This document shows, piece by piece, positions 12,450 through 21,859 of a stretch of 64,000 nucleotides of DNA. Every line of letters begins with the position of its first letter. Positions within the stretch are counted from its first letter, which is position 1. A program made the position numbers and the translations under genes. The notes below the pieces were generated by a model. It saw only the letters and a program-made list of their open reading frames with translations. It searched no databases and was not told the DNA's origin. Origin of the DNA: Massospora cicadina (Eukaryota > Entomophthoromycota > Entomophthoromycetes > Entomophthorales > Entomophthoraceae); NCBI GenBank assembly GCA_022478985.1, contig JAKSZP010015898.1, positions 62,001 through 126,000 of the forward strand, read 5' to 3'.

Positions 12450-13040
12450 ATTTTCTAAGGTCTGCTGTCCAAGGGGATGATATTTTCAATTGCAAAGCAT
12501 AAAACTCAAAAAAAACGAGAAATTAACAAAACAAAATAAAACAACAACCAGTTAGGGAGTGAATGACCGCTAACCCACCATGGGAGAAGGGATAGAAGGT
12601 TAGGAGGCTCAAAATCAGGCAAAGCAGTGACATAAGAAGTGGCACAATTAAATAGGCGGATATATGTTGAGAGCAAGGGCTTTGGGGCATCAGTATGGTG
12701 GGAATTAAGGACTGTAACGAAATAATTACAAGACACAATATCAGTCTGAAGGAGAGCCCTCATATAATCTGCAAGATGATGTTCAGATTGAAGGTGGGCA
12801 TCAGAAAGTAGAGCGAAATTGGCAAAAGTTTTAAATGATTTTAGATTTTGGGTTAAAGGAAGCAAGGCTAGCAAAATTTGAGGCAGTTTTGTCAGTGGTG
12901 TAGGTGTTAGACAATTACAAGTCTGATGTATCAAAAAGAGTGGTTTTAGGTGAATGATGAAAAAATCGTCCAATTGACCCTGGTCAATTCTTGGTGGAAC
13001 CCTACGAATCAGGATAACACTTATATTGCTAAAACTTAAA
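12450..13040 (-). mobile_element. ORF1-only element, 3' fragment
   Basis: The minus strand from about 13040 to 12450 matches the 3' third of the ORF1-only element at 27012-28904. The block AACCCACCATGG (near 12575 here, 27113 there) and a degraded shared tail near 12455-12490 are both present. The overlapping open stretch 12973-12506 is the C-terminal coding remnant. The right boundary is uncertain. Confidence 0.65.
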
Positions 13041-13401
13041 AATAATACTAGTTTAGGAAGTCATATTATGGCAAACATGTGACGGAATCAAGGGAGCCAT
13101 TCAGAGGTCCCAATCACCTTACAACTAATAAAGTTCAACTTAAACCATAGAGACTGGCCCCTTTTATAGGGTTGGAGGGATCCCTGCAATGTGCAAATAT
13201 TTTCCCGTCAAATGATTTGGTAACATATGCTAAAAACCTACCTCACAGATCTAAACTACTTGCCATCGCCCTCCATCAGGCAATTCATGAAGTAAGGCAA
13301 TATTGTAAAGATCAAATAGTCCACCACCCATAATACCTAATTCAATTTCATAGACAATATGAACTTCAAACCTTGACACTTTAAATACTAAGTGTCATCT
13401 T
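13041..13401. other. Unassigned segment
   Basis: No motif or repeat match was recognised. It lies between the ORF1-only fragment and the left target-site duplication of the truncated element at 13422. Confidence 0.4.
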
Positions 13402-13421
13402 ATTAAGGGGGTTCGCTTCTT

Positions 13422-14005
13422 TATTTTAGCATTAGTGGTGACTAACCCAAAAAGGGATAGACGCAATGCTTTTTATTTGCAAATGGGCCAAACAAAGTGA
13501 TTATTAGAAATAAAAAATCCTAATATGGCACCTCAGCTAACAGCCTAGGAAGCCATATCAGAAGGTGAGGAAGGTTTTGGGAAACTTTTGTCTGGTACCA
13601 CTTTAGCTTATGGATCATGGTGGATAGCATTAGGGTGGGAGCATTTGTGAAATGTGGCATAAGGAGGTATAATTGTGGATTTTCTTCGTTAATGAGGATG
13701 GCGGTGTCCATCACCTCAACGTATTGAGCAATTTGATGCTCAGCAAATGTGATGAGAGCAGGCACACAAGTAAATGCCTTGATGCGCTGGCAGGTTCAGG
13801 ATAAATAGGGTCAAAAAGAGAGGTTTTTGCTGCATCAATGCAGGTGTTGCTCGCACCAAAAGCCAGCTCCTCAATATAATACTTCGCCTCTTCCTTAAAA
13901 TCATGAGGGAGATTGGGGATGGAGACCACCACCCAGGGGTTCATTGCCCCATGGAGTTGCTGGTGGAATAGGGTGTTGGCAGGAGCTGAAGCATCTTTGA
14001 CTGCC
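13422..14005 (-). mobile_element. 5'-truncated family-B ORF1-only element with 20 bp TSD
   Basis: A 584 bp insertion is flanked by a perfect 20 bp direct repeat, ATTAAGGGGGTTCGCTTCTT, at 13402-13421 and 14006-14025. In minus orientation it matches the 3' third of the plus-strand element at 14909-16794, with the peptide block YPEPASAS against PKPASAS and the 3' end GGTTAGTCACCACTAATGC against GGTTGGGCACCACTAGTGC. The 3' end matches while the 5' part is missing, with a long duplication, which is the signature of target-primed reverse transcription. Its 3' tail is not the one shared by the LINEs here. Confidence 0.85.
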
Positions 14006-14876
14006 ATTAAGGGGGTTCGCTTCTTAGCTCCAGTATCACAACTAATAAGACCTATAAAAACCAATATTTTATTTTAGTTGTAGTTTTAACAATTTTTATT
14101 ATAAAATGGTCAACAACCACTTATTTAAATATCCCGCAGTAAAGAACTAACTTCTCCTGCATATTCTTGTTAGAATCAAGTTTGAAAAAAGCACAAGTAA
14201 TCAAATTAAACCCTGAATTCCAACTGTAAGCTAACTTAGTGAATTCTTCCTGCGCTTTCTCTGAAAATCAGGGGGAAGTTAGGCATATAAATCCCTTTTG
14301 AGAATTCATAAAGAGAATTTGCCACTTCTTTGCAGAGTAGGAAAATGGGCAAGTCCACCTCTGCTAAGGCAAGCTGGTGGTCACTTTGTAAGGGGATGGC
14401 ATTGAGTTTAGGGGCATAACGTCTGGGCGGGAGATTATTGTCAGATTCAGTATTTAGTAATTCAGTTAAGTCATAGCCATCCTTGGGGCTTTCATCTGAT
14501 TCGTCCTCCTCATTAATGACAATTTTACCTGATTTTTAATCCATAATAGGGCCAAGGAATTTAGTAACATGATCAAGCGAGGGTGAATAAGGGTGGGTGG
14601 TAGTTGGCAAATGGGGAGCGCATGGGTACAAACAGTTTTCCAAGCCTTATTATGATTGGTGGTTGGAATGCAGGCAGGTGATTATGGCTGGATGAATTGA
14701 AGGGAGCAGATTTTCAGCTATGGCCCAGCATTCAAGGGCATTGGGGGGAGGTGGCAACAAATCATCCCACTTAGTTGCCGCTGACAATGGTTCAGAAATG
14801 GCAACAGAAGGAACGGCATGGTGGCAGGGTTTTAATGTGGTCTAATTAAAAACAGAGTGGGAAAATCTTTCAACCG

Positions 14877-16690
14877 TTGTTGACCTGTGCCCAAATGAAA
14901 TGTTCTGGAGATAAATCTTCTTTTTCTTTGATACCTAAATCAAAGCCACATTCATTCTTTTTAAATACAAAAAATAGCCACTCAGATGAGCATAACTTAC
15001 CAATGTTGATGCAATTGACGCCTGCTGCCCCAGCTTGGAGTGGTGGTGTGCCGCCATCTGGCGTCTTTCAGCCGCTGCTGAAGCGCGCCCGGTCTGGCTC
15101 TGCTAGCCCTCCCAAAGCTACTAGCATTATGTCCCCCTCAGGACTTTGCCAACCACCTTGCAAGCTCCCAGGTGGTGCTCCAAAGCCCTTTTGGTGCTCC
15201 CAAGGAGCAATTTGCATTTTGGCCTCTGGGTTGAATATGATAATATTTTCCCATATGCAAGTGCAGCCTTCATTGAGATGGCAACAGAACTTTTTAAAAC
15301 TACCAGCTATATTGACATCCACCCCTTTAAGGGGAATTTTGATCTTGGCTTCCATTCAGAAGCTGATGTGGTGGAAGCAGCTAAGCTGCAAATAGTTTAC
15401 AAAAAAATCTATATCTACACTTTTTTATGTGGGTCCCAGTAGAGATACTTTGGTGGTCCAGTTTGCTGGGTTGCCATCATTTCTCTCCTCCAAATGCCCT
15501 CGCCATGAACTGATGGAGAGCTTTGCTATTTATGACGCAGACCCCATATTGTAGTTTATGGTTCCCAATGGGGCAGGTCAGTTGGAAGAGCCTTAAATCT
15601 ATCCAATGATTCACCCTTCCCATTGCAACGCCCACCTCATGATTTCCCCCGCATGGTGATCAGATCTACACCTGATCACCCTTTTTGGGTGCATGTCAAA
15701 AATTTCCACGCCATATGCTCCTTGTGCTTTTAATTAGATTATTTGAAGCGCAAGTGCCCCAAAGCTTCTGCCTCCGCTGCTTCCGCCATTCCTCTTTAGG
15801 CATTGGGCCAGCTGCTTCCTCTCCCAAATCATTTGAGTGGTGTGAGATCCTCCTGCTCCCAACCTCATCTAATTCTGCCACTACTTCCAAAGCAGTAGCC
15901 AATCAAAATTTAGGTATTTTGTAAAATTTATCTGAATTATGGAACCTTGAGCTAACGGCTGAGAGAGTTTTGGCTGATCTGCCATAGTCAACTGTTTGCA
16001 GCCAATCAGGATCTAACTTGCACCAACTCTGGTGGCTGGCCTGGCATTAGCCAATTTAAATCCATTTAAAGCGCTCAATCAAATTGATAATACAAATAGC
16101 CTCTTAGTGTTAAGCCTGATTTTGCCTTAAGAATTTTTTATAAATCCTCCCAATTTGCATCCTCACCATTTTAGATCTAAAATGGCTTCCCTACCCATAA
16201 AAATATCAACAAAATGGCTTGTGAAGCAGCAGCTGCTCCATCCAACACCCTCCTCTGCCAACATCTATCTAGGTGTTGGAACCACATGTTGAGAGTATTC
16301 CAATCCCAAATTTCCCCCAAAATTTTGATGAGTATGCAAAATATGAAATTGTGAGCTCACCTTTGGAGCAAGCCACGCTTGCATCAATGCAGCAAGAACT
16401 TCTCTTTTTGACCCCAATCATCCCAAAACCTGCCAGCGCATCAGTTCTATCACTTATGTGCTGCTATCATCACTTTTGCTGAGCATCAGCCTTCTCAATA
16501 TATTTAGGCAATGGACACTACCAGCCTCAATAATAAAAAACCACTATTATACCTCCTTATGCCACATGTCGCTGATGCCACAACCCCTATGCTGTCCACC
16601 AAAGTCTGCCAGCTAAAGCGGGTGCTTGACAAAAGTTTCCCCAAAGCTTCCTCACCTTCTGATATGGCTTTTTAAGCTGATTATTTAGAG
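14877..16690 (+). pseudogene. Family-B ORF1-like coding region, broken
   Basis: Readable pieces are 14877-15395 (proline-rich N-terminus), 15146-15442 (IDIHPFKGNFDLGFHSEAD, equivalent to IDFRPFKGYFDVGFQSEED in the copy at 28570-28361) and 16273-16482 (C-terminal part, MLEPHVESIPIPNFPQNFDE). A cysteine-containing segment near 15710-15790 may be the knuckle but is frameshifted. By analogy with the better-preserved relatives it would be an RNA-binding gag-like protein. The 5' end of the first open stretch extends into the host copy and is not part of this gene. Confidence 0.6.
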
Positions 16691-16794
16691 GCTATATTAG
16701 GCATTTTTTTATTTCTGATAATCTCTTTATTTGGCTCATTCAAAAATAAAGATGCGTGGTGGCTCCCCTTTGGGTTGGGCACCACTAGTGCTAA
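14909..16794 (+). mobile_element. Family-B ORF1-only element, full length
   Basis: A 1,886 bp plus-strand element is nested head-on in a minus-strand relative. The flanking 16-mers are AAATGAAATGTTCTGG (14893-14908) and AAAAGAAATGCTCTGG (16795-16810), a duplication with two later differences. The 5' part resembles the other ORF1-only elements, with proline-rich PAAPAWSGG and the block FIEMA...FKTTSYIDIHPFKGNFDLGFHSEAD. The last 600 bp define another 3' half, also seen truncated at 13422-14005. No RT or endonuclease is present. Confidence 0.78.
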
Positions 16795-17559
16795 AAAAGA
16801 AATGCTCTGGTGCTTCAGCAATGTGAGTTCATAGGGGATTTGTTGGGAAATGGCAGGGTGGTGAGGGATGATAGTGGCAGTTGCACAAGGGGCAACAAGG
16901 CGCTCTGCCCCAGAAATAACTGTGATAGCCAGGTTTGGTTGAGTGCCATAAAATAGACCTAGCATCAACGCATCATACAAAATTGGGGGTTGTAGATAGG
17001 AAAGGGAGGTTTGAAAATGACACTACTAGTGTATACCAGAAAGGAAAAGAGTATGGGTAGTAGTAATGGGGGTGCTCTTATAAATTAATGGATTCATTGC
17101 TGCTGGGGCAATGTCCTCCCCGTTCAGAAGCCAATATCAAAATAGCCCTTAAAAGGGCGGAAATCAATAAAGCCAGCTGGTGCAAAGGCAGCAGTGGCCA
17201 TTTAAATCATTGCTTTGTCAGCATATTAGATTAAAAACTTGCAGCTGACATTGAGACAAAATAAACGTTAGGGCAAGGAGGGCGAGAGGATAGGGATGGG
17301 TCAGGTGGATGCATGCAATGTGAGCGCAAAGTCCTGTGGAGGGACAAATCAGCCAGAAGAGTGAAGTGGACTATTTGAGCTCATCCATATGCGCTTCCAT
17401 AGGATGGAAAACGCTAGGTGTGGATCACCGATGCCCCACACTAAGTCAACAGGAGGTGAATATGAGGACACCAATTGGAAAATGGACGTGGTTGGACAGC
17501 ATTAGGTAATCTAAACATTTTTCTAAAATCGCTCTTAAGTGAGATCTAGCAGAAAGTGA

Positions 17560-19130
17560 AGTGCTTTCCCAAACTTTCTATATAAATCTGAAGTTTGACC
17601 AGCCTTCATTTCTTAATTTGATGCCAAAGACGTGGCTGTGGGAGCCATTCTAGCTCAGTTAGGGTAAAAAGTGGATTTTCTGGTATCTTAGCCAAATAAA
17701 ACCCTATCTAAGGCAGAGTGTTACTACATCAACACAAAAAGAATTTTTAATGTACTTCTTACAGTAAAATATTTTTTATTATATCTATATAAAACTTACG
17801 CCACCCATGTGGAAATTTACCTCTAAAAATATCTCTAATAGATGAACGCTCCTGATGGGAGGCTTGCTAGATGAGCAATATGACCAAAGTAATATTACTT
17901 TACTATAATATATTAACCGAAATACCCATGGCAATGAAGATGTATTGTCGCAGATGCCGACATTAGCTATATTGGTACCTGAAGAAGACCGTCTGTATGA
18001 TGTGTTTGACTATATTAAATAATAGAAGCTTAGTCACCAGAGATTTATTTCGAATTGCTGCCTATGGAAGTATATTTAGGATGAAATGAACTATAAGCTA
18101 GCCAACTAGAAGTGGGTTCCTTATGTGTAACCATTCTCATGAACTAAAAACATTATCATTAGCCACTCCTGAATAGTAGATGGGGATGCAATGAAACCTT
18201 TTAGTCGTAGAAAAAATTGGTTTTATTGTGACCAAATTCTTGATATTATTATGTTATTGGAAGCGTGCATAACTTACCAGATGCTGTATATTTAAAGTCC
18301 TCGATATCAACATCAAGTACTAAATTTATTAGTCAACATTTAGCATAATCAGTATTGATGTAATAGGGCTTTTAATGTGGGGACTTCACAGTCATCAATT
18401 TATCCTCCTCACCATTGACATCATATCCAAATCACTCACAACTATCTCTGACCCTGCTGCCATTGATTAGGGTACAACTTTTCTTTTTCTGCTCCAATTT
18501 TACAACATGAATTCTTGTGTCCTCTACTTCCTGATTATCGTTTAAATTCTATGTCACAATTAAGTCAAGGACTAACTTCATTGCTTAATACTGCCATTAT
18601 TTCACTGCCCTTAACTATTCTTCATTAAAGAGCAGTGAGCGAGCAAATAGTACACTTGTTTATAATCTTTACAAGATAACGGCCACTCGCCCCTTGATAT
18701 AGAATTTCATTATCAACCCTCCACTTGCTGGTTTATAAAAAAAGCTTTTACTAAGTGATTATGATGTACCCATTATAGACCAATATGGGGAGAGAGATGA
18801 ATTAATAATCAGTTTCTAGATAATATAGATTCTTCCGCTTCCCTAAATCAGATTTAATCATGAAGTCACTAGCTGGCAAGATCATCATATTACAAATGCT
18901 TATCACTTAAAGAATCGTATATACTACTTAAAAAGTAAAACCAGGATTCAAAAAACAAAAATGATTAGCCCTCTCAATTTTTAATTTTAGAGACCATGAA
19001 TTTTTTCTCTTCATTTCAATAGTGAATAACCTAAAAAGAATTGCACCTCCTAGTTGTGTCATATTAAGACCTATACAATGCATGGTACAGGTAATCCATT
19101 GTGGATGTCGTACAAGGTGAGATGGTCACA
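17560..19130 (+). mobile_element. Degenerate gypsy relic 'H' (RNase H and integrase)
   Basis: Translated pieces in plus orientation give the RNase H start DAKDVAVGAILAQL near 17621-17660, followed by KTLSKAECYY. A zinc-binding integrase N-terminus follows near 18160-18290 (NWFYCDQ, EACITYQ), then the end of the core with SERANSTLVYNLYK near 18628-18670. Order and spacing fit Ty3/gypsy pol. There are stops every few dozen codons, so this is an old relic. The RT half is not present to the left, where the ORF1-only cluster begins. Confidence 0.75.
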
Positions 19131-19590
19131 TAGTATCATGGTAAATCCTTCAAGCTTATGTCCTCCTATGCCAAGATCTTATTGGTTTACTGTTAGAATG
19201 TGTAATGGCGAACAAAAACCCTTTCAAAGATTAGAGTTCTAAACTATTTAAATGCCCTGCTAAAGAATTGGGCCCCGTTTTAAAAATTGATATGAAGCCT
19301 AGTGAGGCAATAGCACAAATGGTCAAGGACTAATTAAGGGGATTTTTAATACCTAAGATGTATAATTTAAGCTGGTCCACCAATTGATGATCTGACAAAA
19401 CTGTATCCCAAAGCTCATAGCCTTGGTCTGGAAGTTACATGATAATGGGGAACTATATTGACATCAAGGGGAGAGAATTTCCACTTCAAGACTCTCATAT
19501 TAGATGAAAAGGGAATACCCTGATTAAGGAGGATCATAGAGTTCTACGTCACAAGGTTCCCCTTCTCCCTATAGATATTAAAAAGTTTTG
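19131..19590. other. Possible continuation of gypsy relic H
   Basis: Sequence after the integrase core keeps short readable pieces (for example an open stretch 19054-19242) but no motif that I can assign firmly. It may be the C-terminal end and LTR of relic H. Confidence 0.3.
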
Positions 19591-19636
19591 ACACAATAGA
19601 GAAAATTTGAAATTCACCCTGAATTTTCTATTGTGT
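19591..19636. repeat. Short inverted repeat (hairpin)
   Basis: The arms ACACAATAGAGAAAATT (19591-19607) and AATTTTCTATTGTGT (19622-19636) pair over 15 bp with a two-base bulge, leaving a 14-base loop. No element boundary or gene is attached to it. Confidence 0.6.
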
Positions 19637-20708
19637 ATAATTTATGTTCCTTCATAGTTATAAAATAATAGCAAACAGCATTTGGACACTGGATCGTTGA
19701 CAGTTGCAGAATTAGCCAACTGGAAAGTGCTTAATCATCTCTGTTCAGGTGCCATTCTGAACCAAAGAGCCATTACAAAGAAGCTAGAATCTTCAAATAG
19801 AACACCTTCAGACAACAGATAAATAAACCTTTAGCTCCACTAAGGCAGTGAAGCTAAGAGAAATGTTTTTTGGTAAGGCTTCCACATTTTCTTAATAGTA
19901 TGAAAGTAGTTTTTTTAAAAAAAAATATAATATGTGCCCAAAGTACTAGCAAACCGCTTGAGTGAGTGAGTGTAATTCAGGGTCTATTTCTGATCCCTGA
20001 TCTTAACCCATTTTCATATACCTTTAGCTATAAAAGCAACATTATATGGTCTATCTTGCGGAAGATGTATGTGAGTGGTTTTGCTGAGAATTGATGATAC
20101 GCTTAGCACATTTGTGATTGATTTGGGATGCAATTGTCAGTGCGGTTTGGGGAAATCCTTGATTAAGCTTGATTGGCTTTCATAATTTGTAGTGGTACAA
20201 GTTGGGTTATGGTTTTTTCAGTACTGAGGGCCGATGGTCTAAAATAAGTAAGTGGTGTGATTAAGTTTAGAAAGTCAAACTCTTCCTCAGGACAAAACCC
20301 TATATTCATTATAGTTTAAAGTTTGGATCCAATCCACAAGCTTACCCCTTGAAGCAGAATCAGGACTTTATTAATATGAATAAGTTCTGTGTTATGCCGT
20401 TCCTCTTTGGGTTATGGCCAGTTGCCCATTACCTCCACCCCAGTTTTTTATACAAAATCAATAATTATGTCCCAGTGATTTTTTAGGATTGAGCCAACGC
20501 TCTAGTACTTCCCTCTCTATCCTCTGACATTCTTATCCTCTCCACACCAAGCCTAGAAGATCAAAACTAAGAGTAAAAGCATTAGTTTTTTTGTTTTGAT
20601 CATCCAAAGACCAAAGATAATTGTTTAAATCACTAAAAACAGCTAATTAGATTCCAGAAAGCTCAATCAACTTGAGAGCACATCTCATGCAGTATACATT
20701 GCCTTTGG
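19637..20708. other. Unassigned AT-rich segment
   Basis: No coding similarity, RNA gene or repeat was recognised. It ends at the left target-site duplication of SINE 1. Confidence 0.4.
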
Positions 20709-20720
20709 AATATGTGGAAA

Positions 20721-21059
20721 ATATCTATTTTAATAATTTTATTTGAGGTGGGCAGACCTTGGGAAAAATGTACTGCACCGATAGAGAGGATAGGGAGTAG
20801 GGAGTGACAATATAAGAGTGGAGGACAAAACCCAAGTACTGGGGGTAAAACCTTCCTGCGCATGTTCTGATAGGCCAGGATTACATGAATCTAACTTCTT
20901 TGATTCATTTGGTTGGACTGAGGCATGGTGCGTGAATCCACATGTATTGATATCCTCTTGGCACAGAAATGCAATTAATGCAATTTCTGCCAAACGGGAT
21001 TTGAACCCATGATGTGAGGGGTGATAATGGGACGCCCTCCCAACTATGCCACACCCCCT
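20721..21059 (-). mobile_element. tRNA-derived SINE, copy 1, with LINE-like tail
   Basis: A 339 bp element lies between direct repeats AATATGTGGAAA at 20709-20720 and 21060-21071. On the minus strand the head carries an RNA polymerase III box A, TGGCATAGTTGG (21051-21040), and box B, GGTTCAAATCC (21007-20997), at tRNA-like spacing. The body shares TGATAGGCCAGGA (near 20869, plus strand) with SINE 2. The 3' end reads GTCTGCCCACCTCAAATAAA, close to the tail of the ORF1-only elements and LINEs. The head looks like a tRNA gene but passes directly into the body, so it is not a free tRNA gene. Confidence 0.88.
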
Positions 21060-21071
21060 AATATGTGGAAA

Positions 21072-21712
21072 CTACCTAATCATTCAGATTGCTTATGTTC
21101 CAAAATCTCTGGAATGCGTCACCTAACAAATTTGATAGTTTGAATGATGTTGGATAATCAACCAAATAAAACTTGAAATCCTACAAGCTTATAAAAATCT
21201 AAATAATGAGCGTTCATCTTTGACACATAAGTCCATTTCTCTCTGTCCCATATCTCACCCTTCCATTATATAAGATGGTTTCCCTAGCAGGGTAATTTAT
21301 CTATTTATAATTCACAATATTCTATATAATCAAATCTTTTAAAAAGAAATTACTTTATTAATTACATTTCAGATACTGCTATACTCATGCTATGTTCTTG
21401 TTCAAGAAACCCCTGGTTATTGAAAGCTTTCCAGTCACCACTGTATCCTTAGATACTGCTATTGATGATCACTTTATTTAGGCAGTAAACCCATTGGGAT
21501 AAAAATGATTCCTACTTGGATACAGTCAATTTCTGACAGTGCATCTACTTTTAACACTATTACCATGTTTGATCTTGCATCCAACACTTAACCAAAGATC
21601 CCAGGAGATTTATCCTCTATCTCAAACATCCCAAACTTGGCAGCTGTACTTGTAAGACATGCGTTTGCACTCTTTTTAGACCCTTAGCTATAGTGGGGGC
21701 GTTTAGTTTTAT
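21072..21712. other. Unassigned segment left of LINE 2
   Basis: No recognisable gene or repeat. Its last bases lead into the first of three identical 16-mers that bracket LINE 2 and the neighbouring ORF1-only element. Confidence 0.4.
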
Positions 21713-21728
21713 ATAAGTATTACCTTTT
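21713..21728. repeat. Target-site duplication, copy 1 of 3
   Basis: ATAAGTATTACCTTTT, identical to 26996-27011 and 28905-28920. It marks the 3' flank of LINE 2 (element on minus strand). Confidence 0.92.
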
Positions 21729-21859
21729 ATTTTAAATTTATTGTGGGGAAGGCTGACCATGGGACGGACACTTCCAAATATGACTCAGGAAAGACAAACT
21801 TAGTACCAGGGGAGGCACCCCAGAGAAGCAATGCTATCTCTTGTTGCCAGCGGGAACTG

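Larger units (their letters stand above)
14110..17555 (-). mobile_element. ORF1-only element (host copy) interrupted by family-B insertion
   Basis: Two minus-strand halves, about 14110-14908 and 16795-17555, match consecutive parts of the element at 27012-28904. Landmarks include AAGGGCGGAAATCAATAAAG near 17150 and GAAAACGCTAGGTG near 17408. They are separated exactly by the plus-strand element at 14909-16794. Outer boundaries are estimated by similarity and no outer duplication was found. Without the insert the copy is about 1.56 kb. Coding parts are the stretch 16980-16681 and fragments between 14300 and 14900, all broken. Confidence 0.72.

Noticed and set aside
20995..21059. tRNA gene on the minus strand
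   Set aside because: Box A and box B are present, but the sequence runs straight into the SINE body and is flanked by SINE target duplications, so it is a SINE head.
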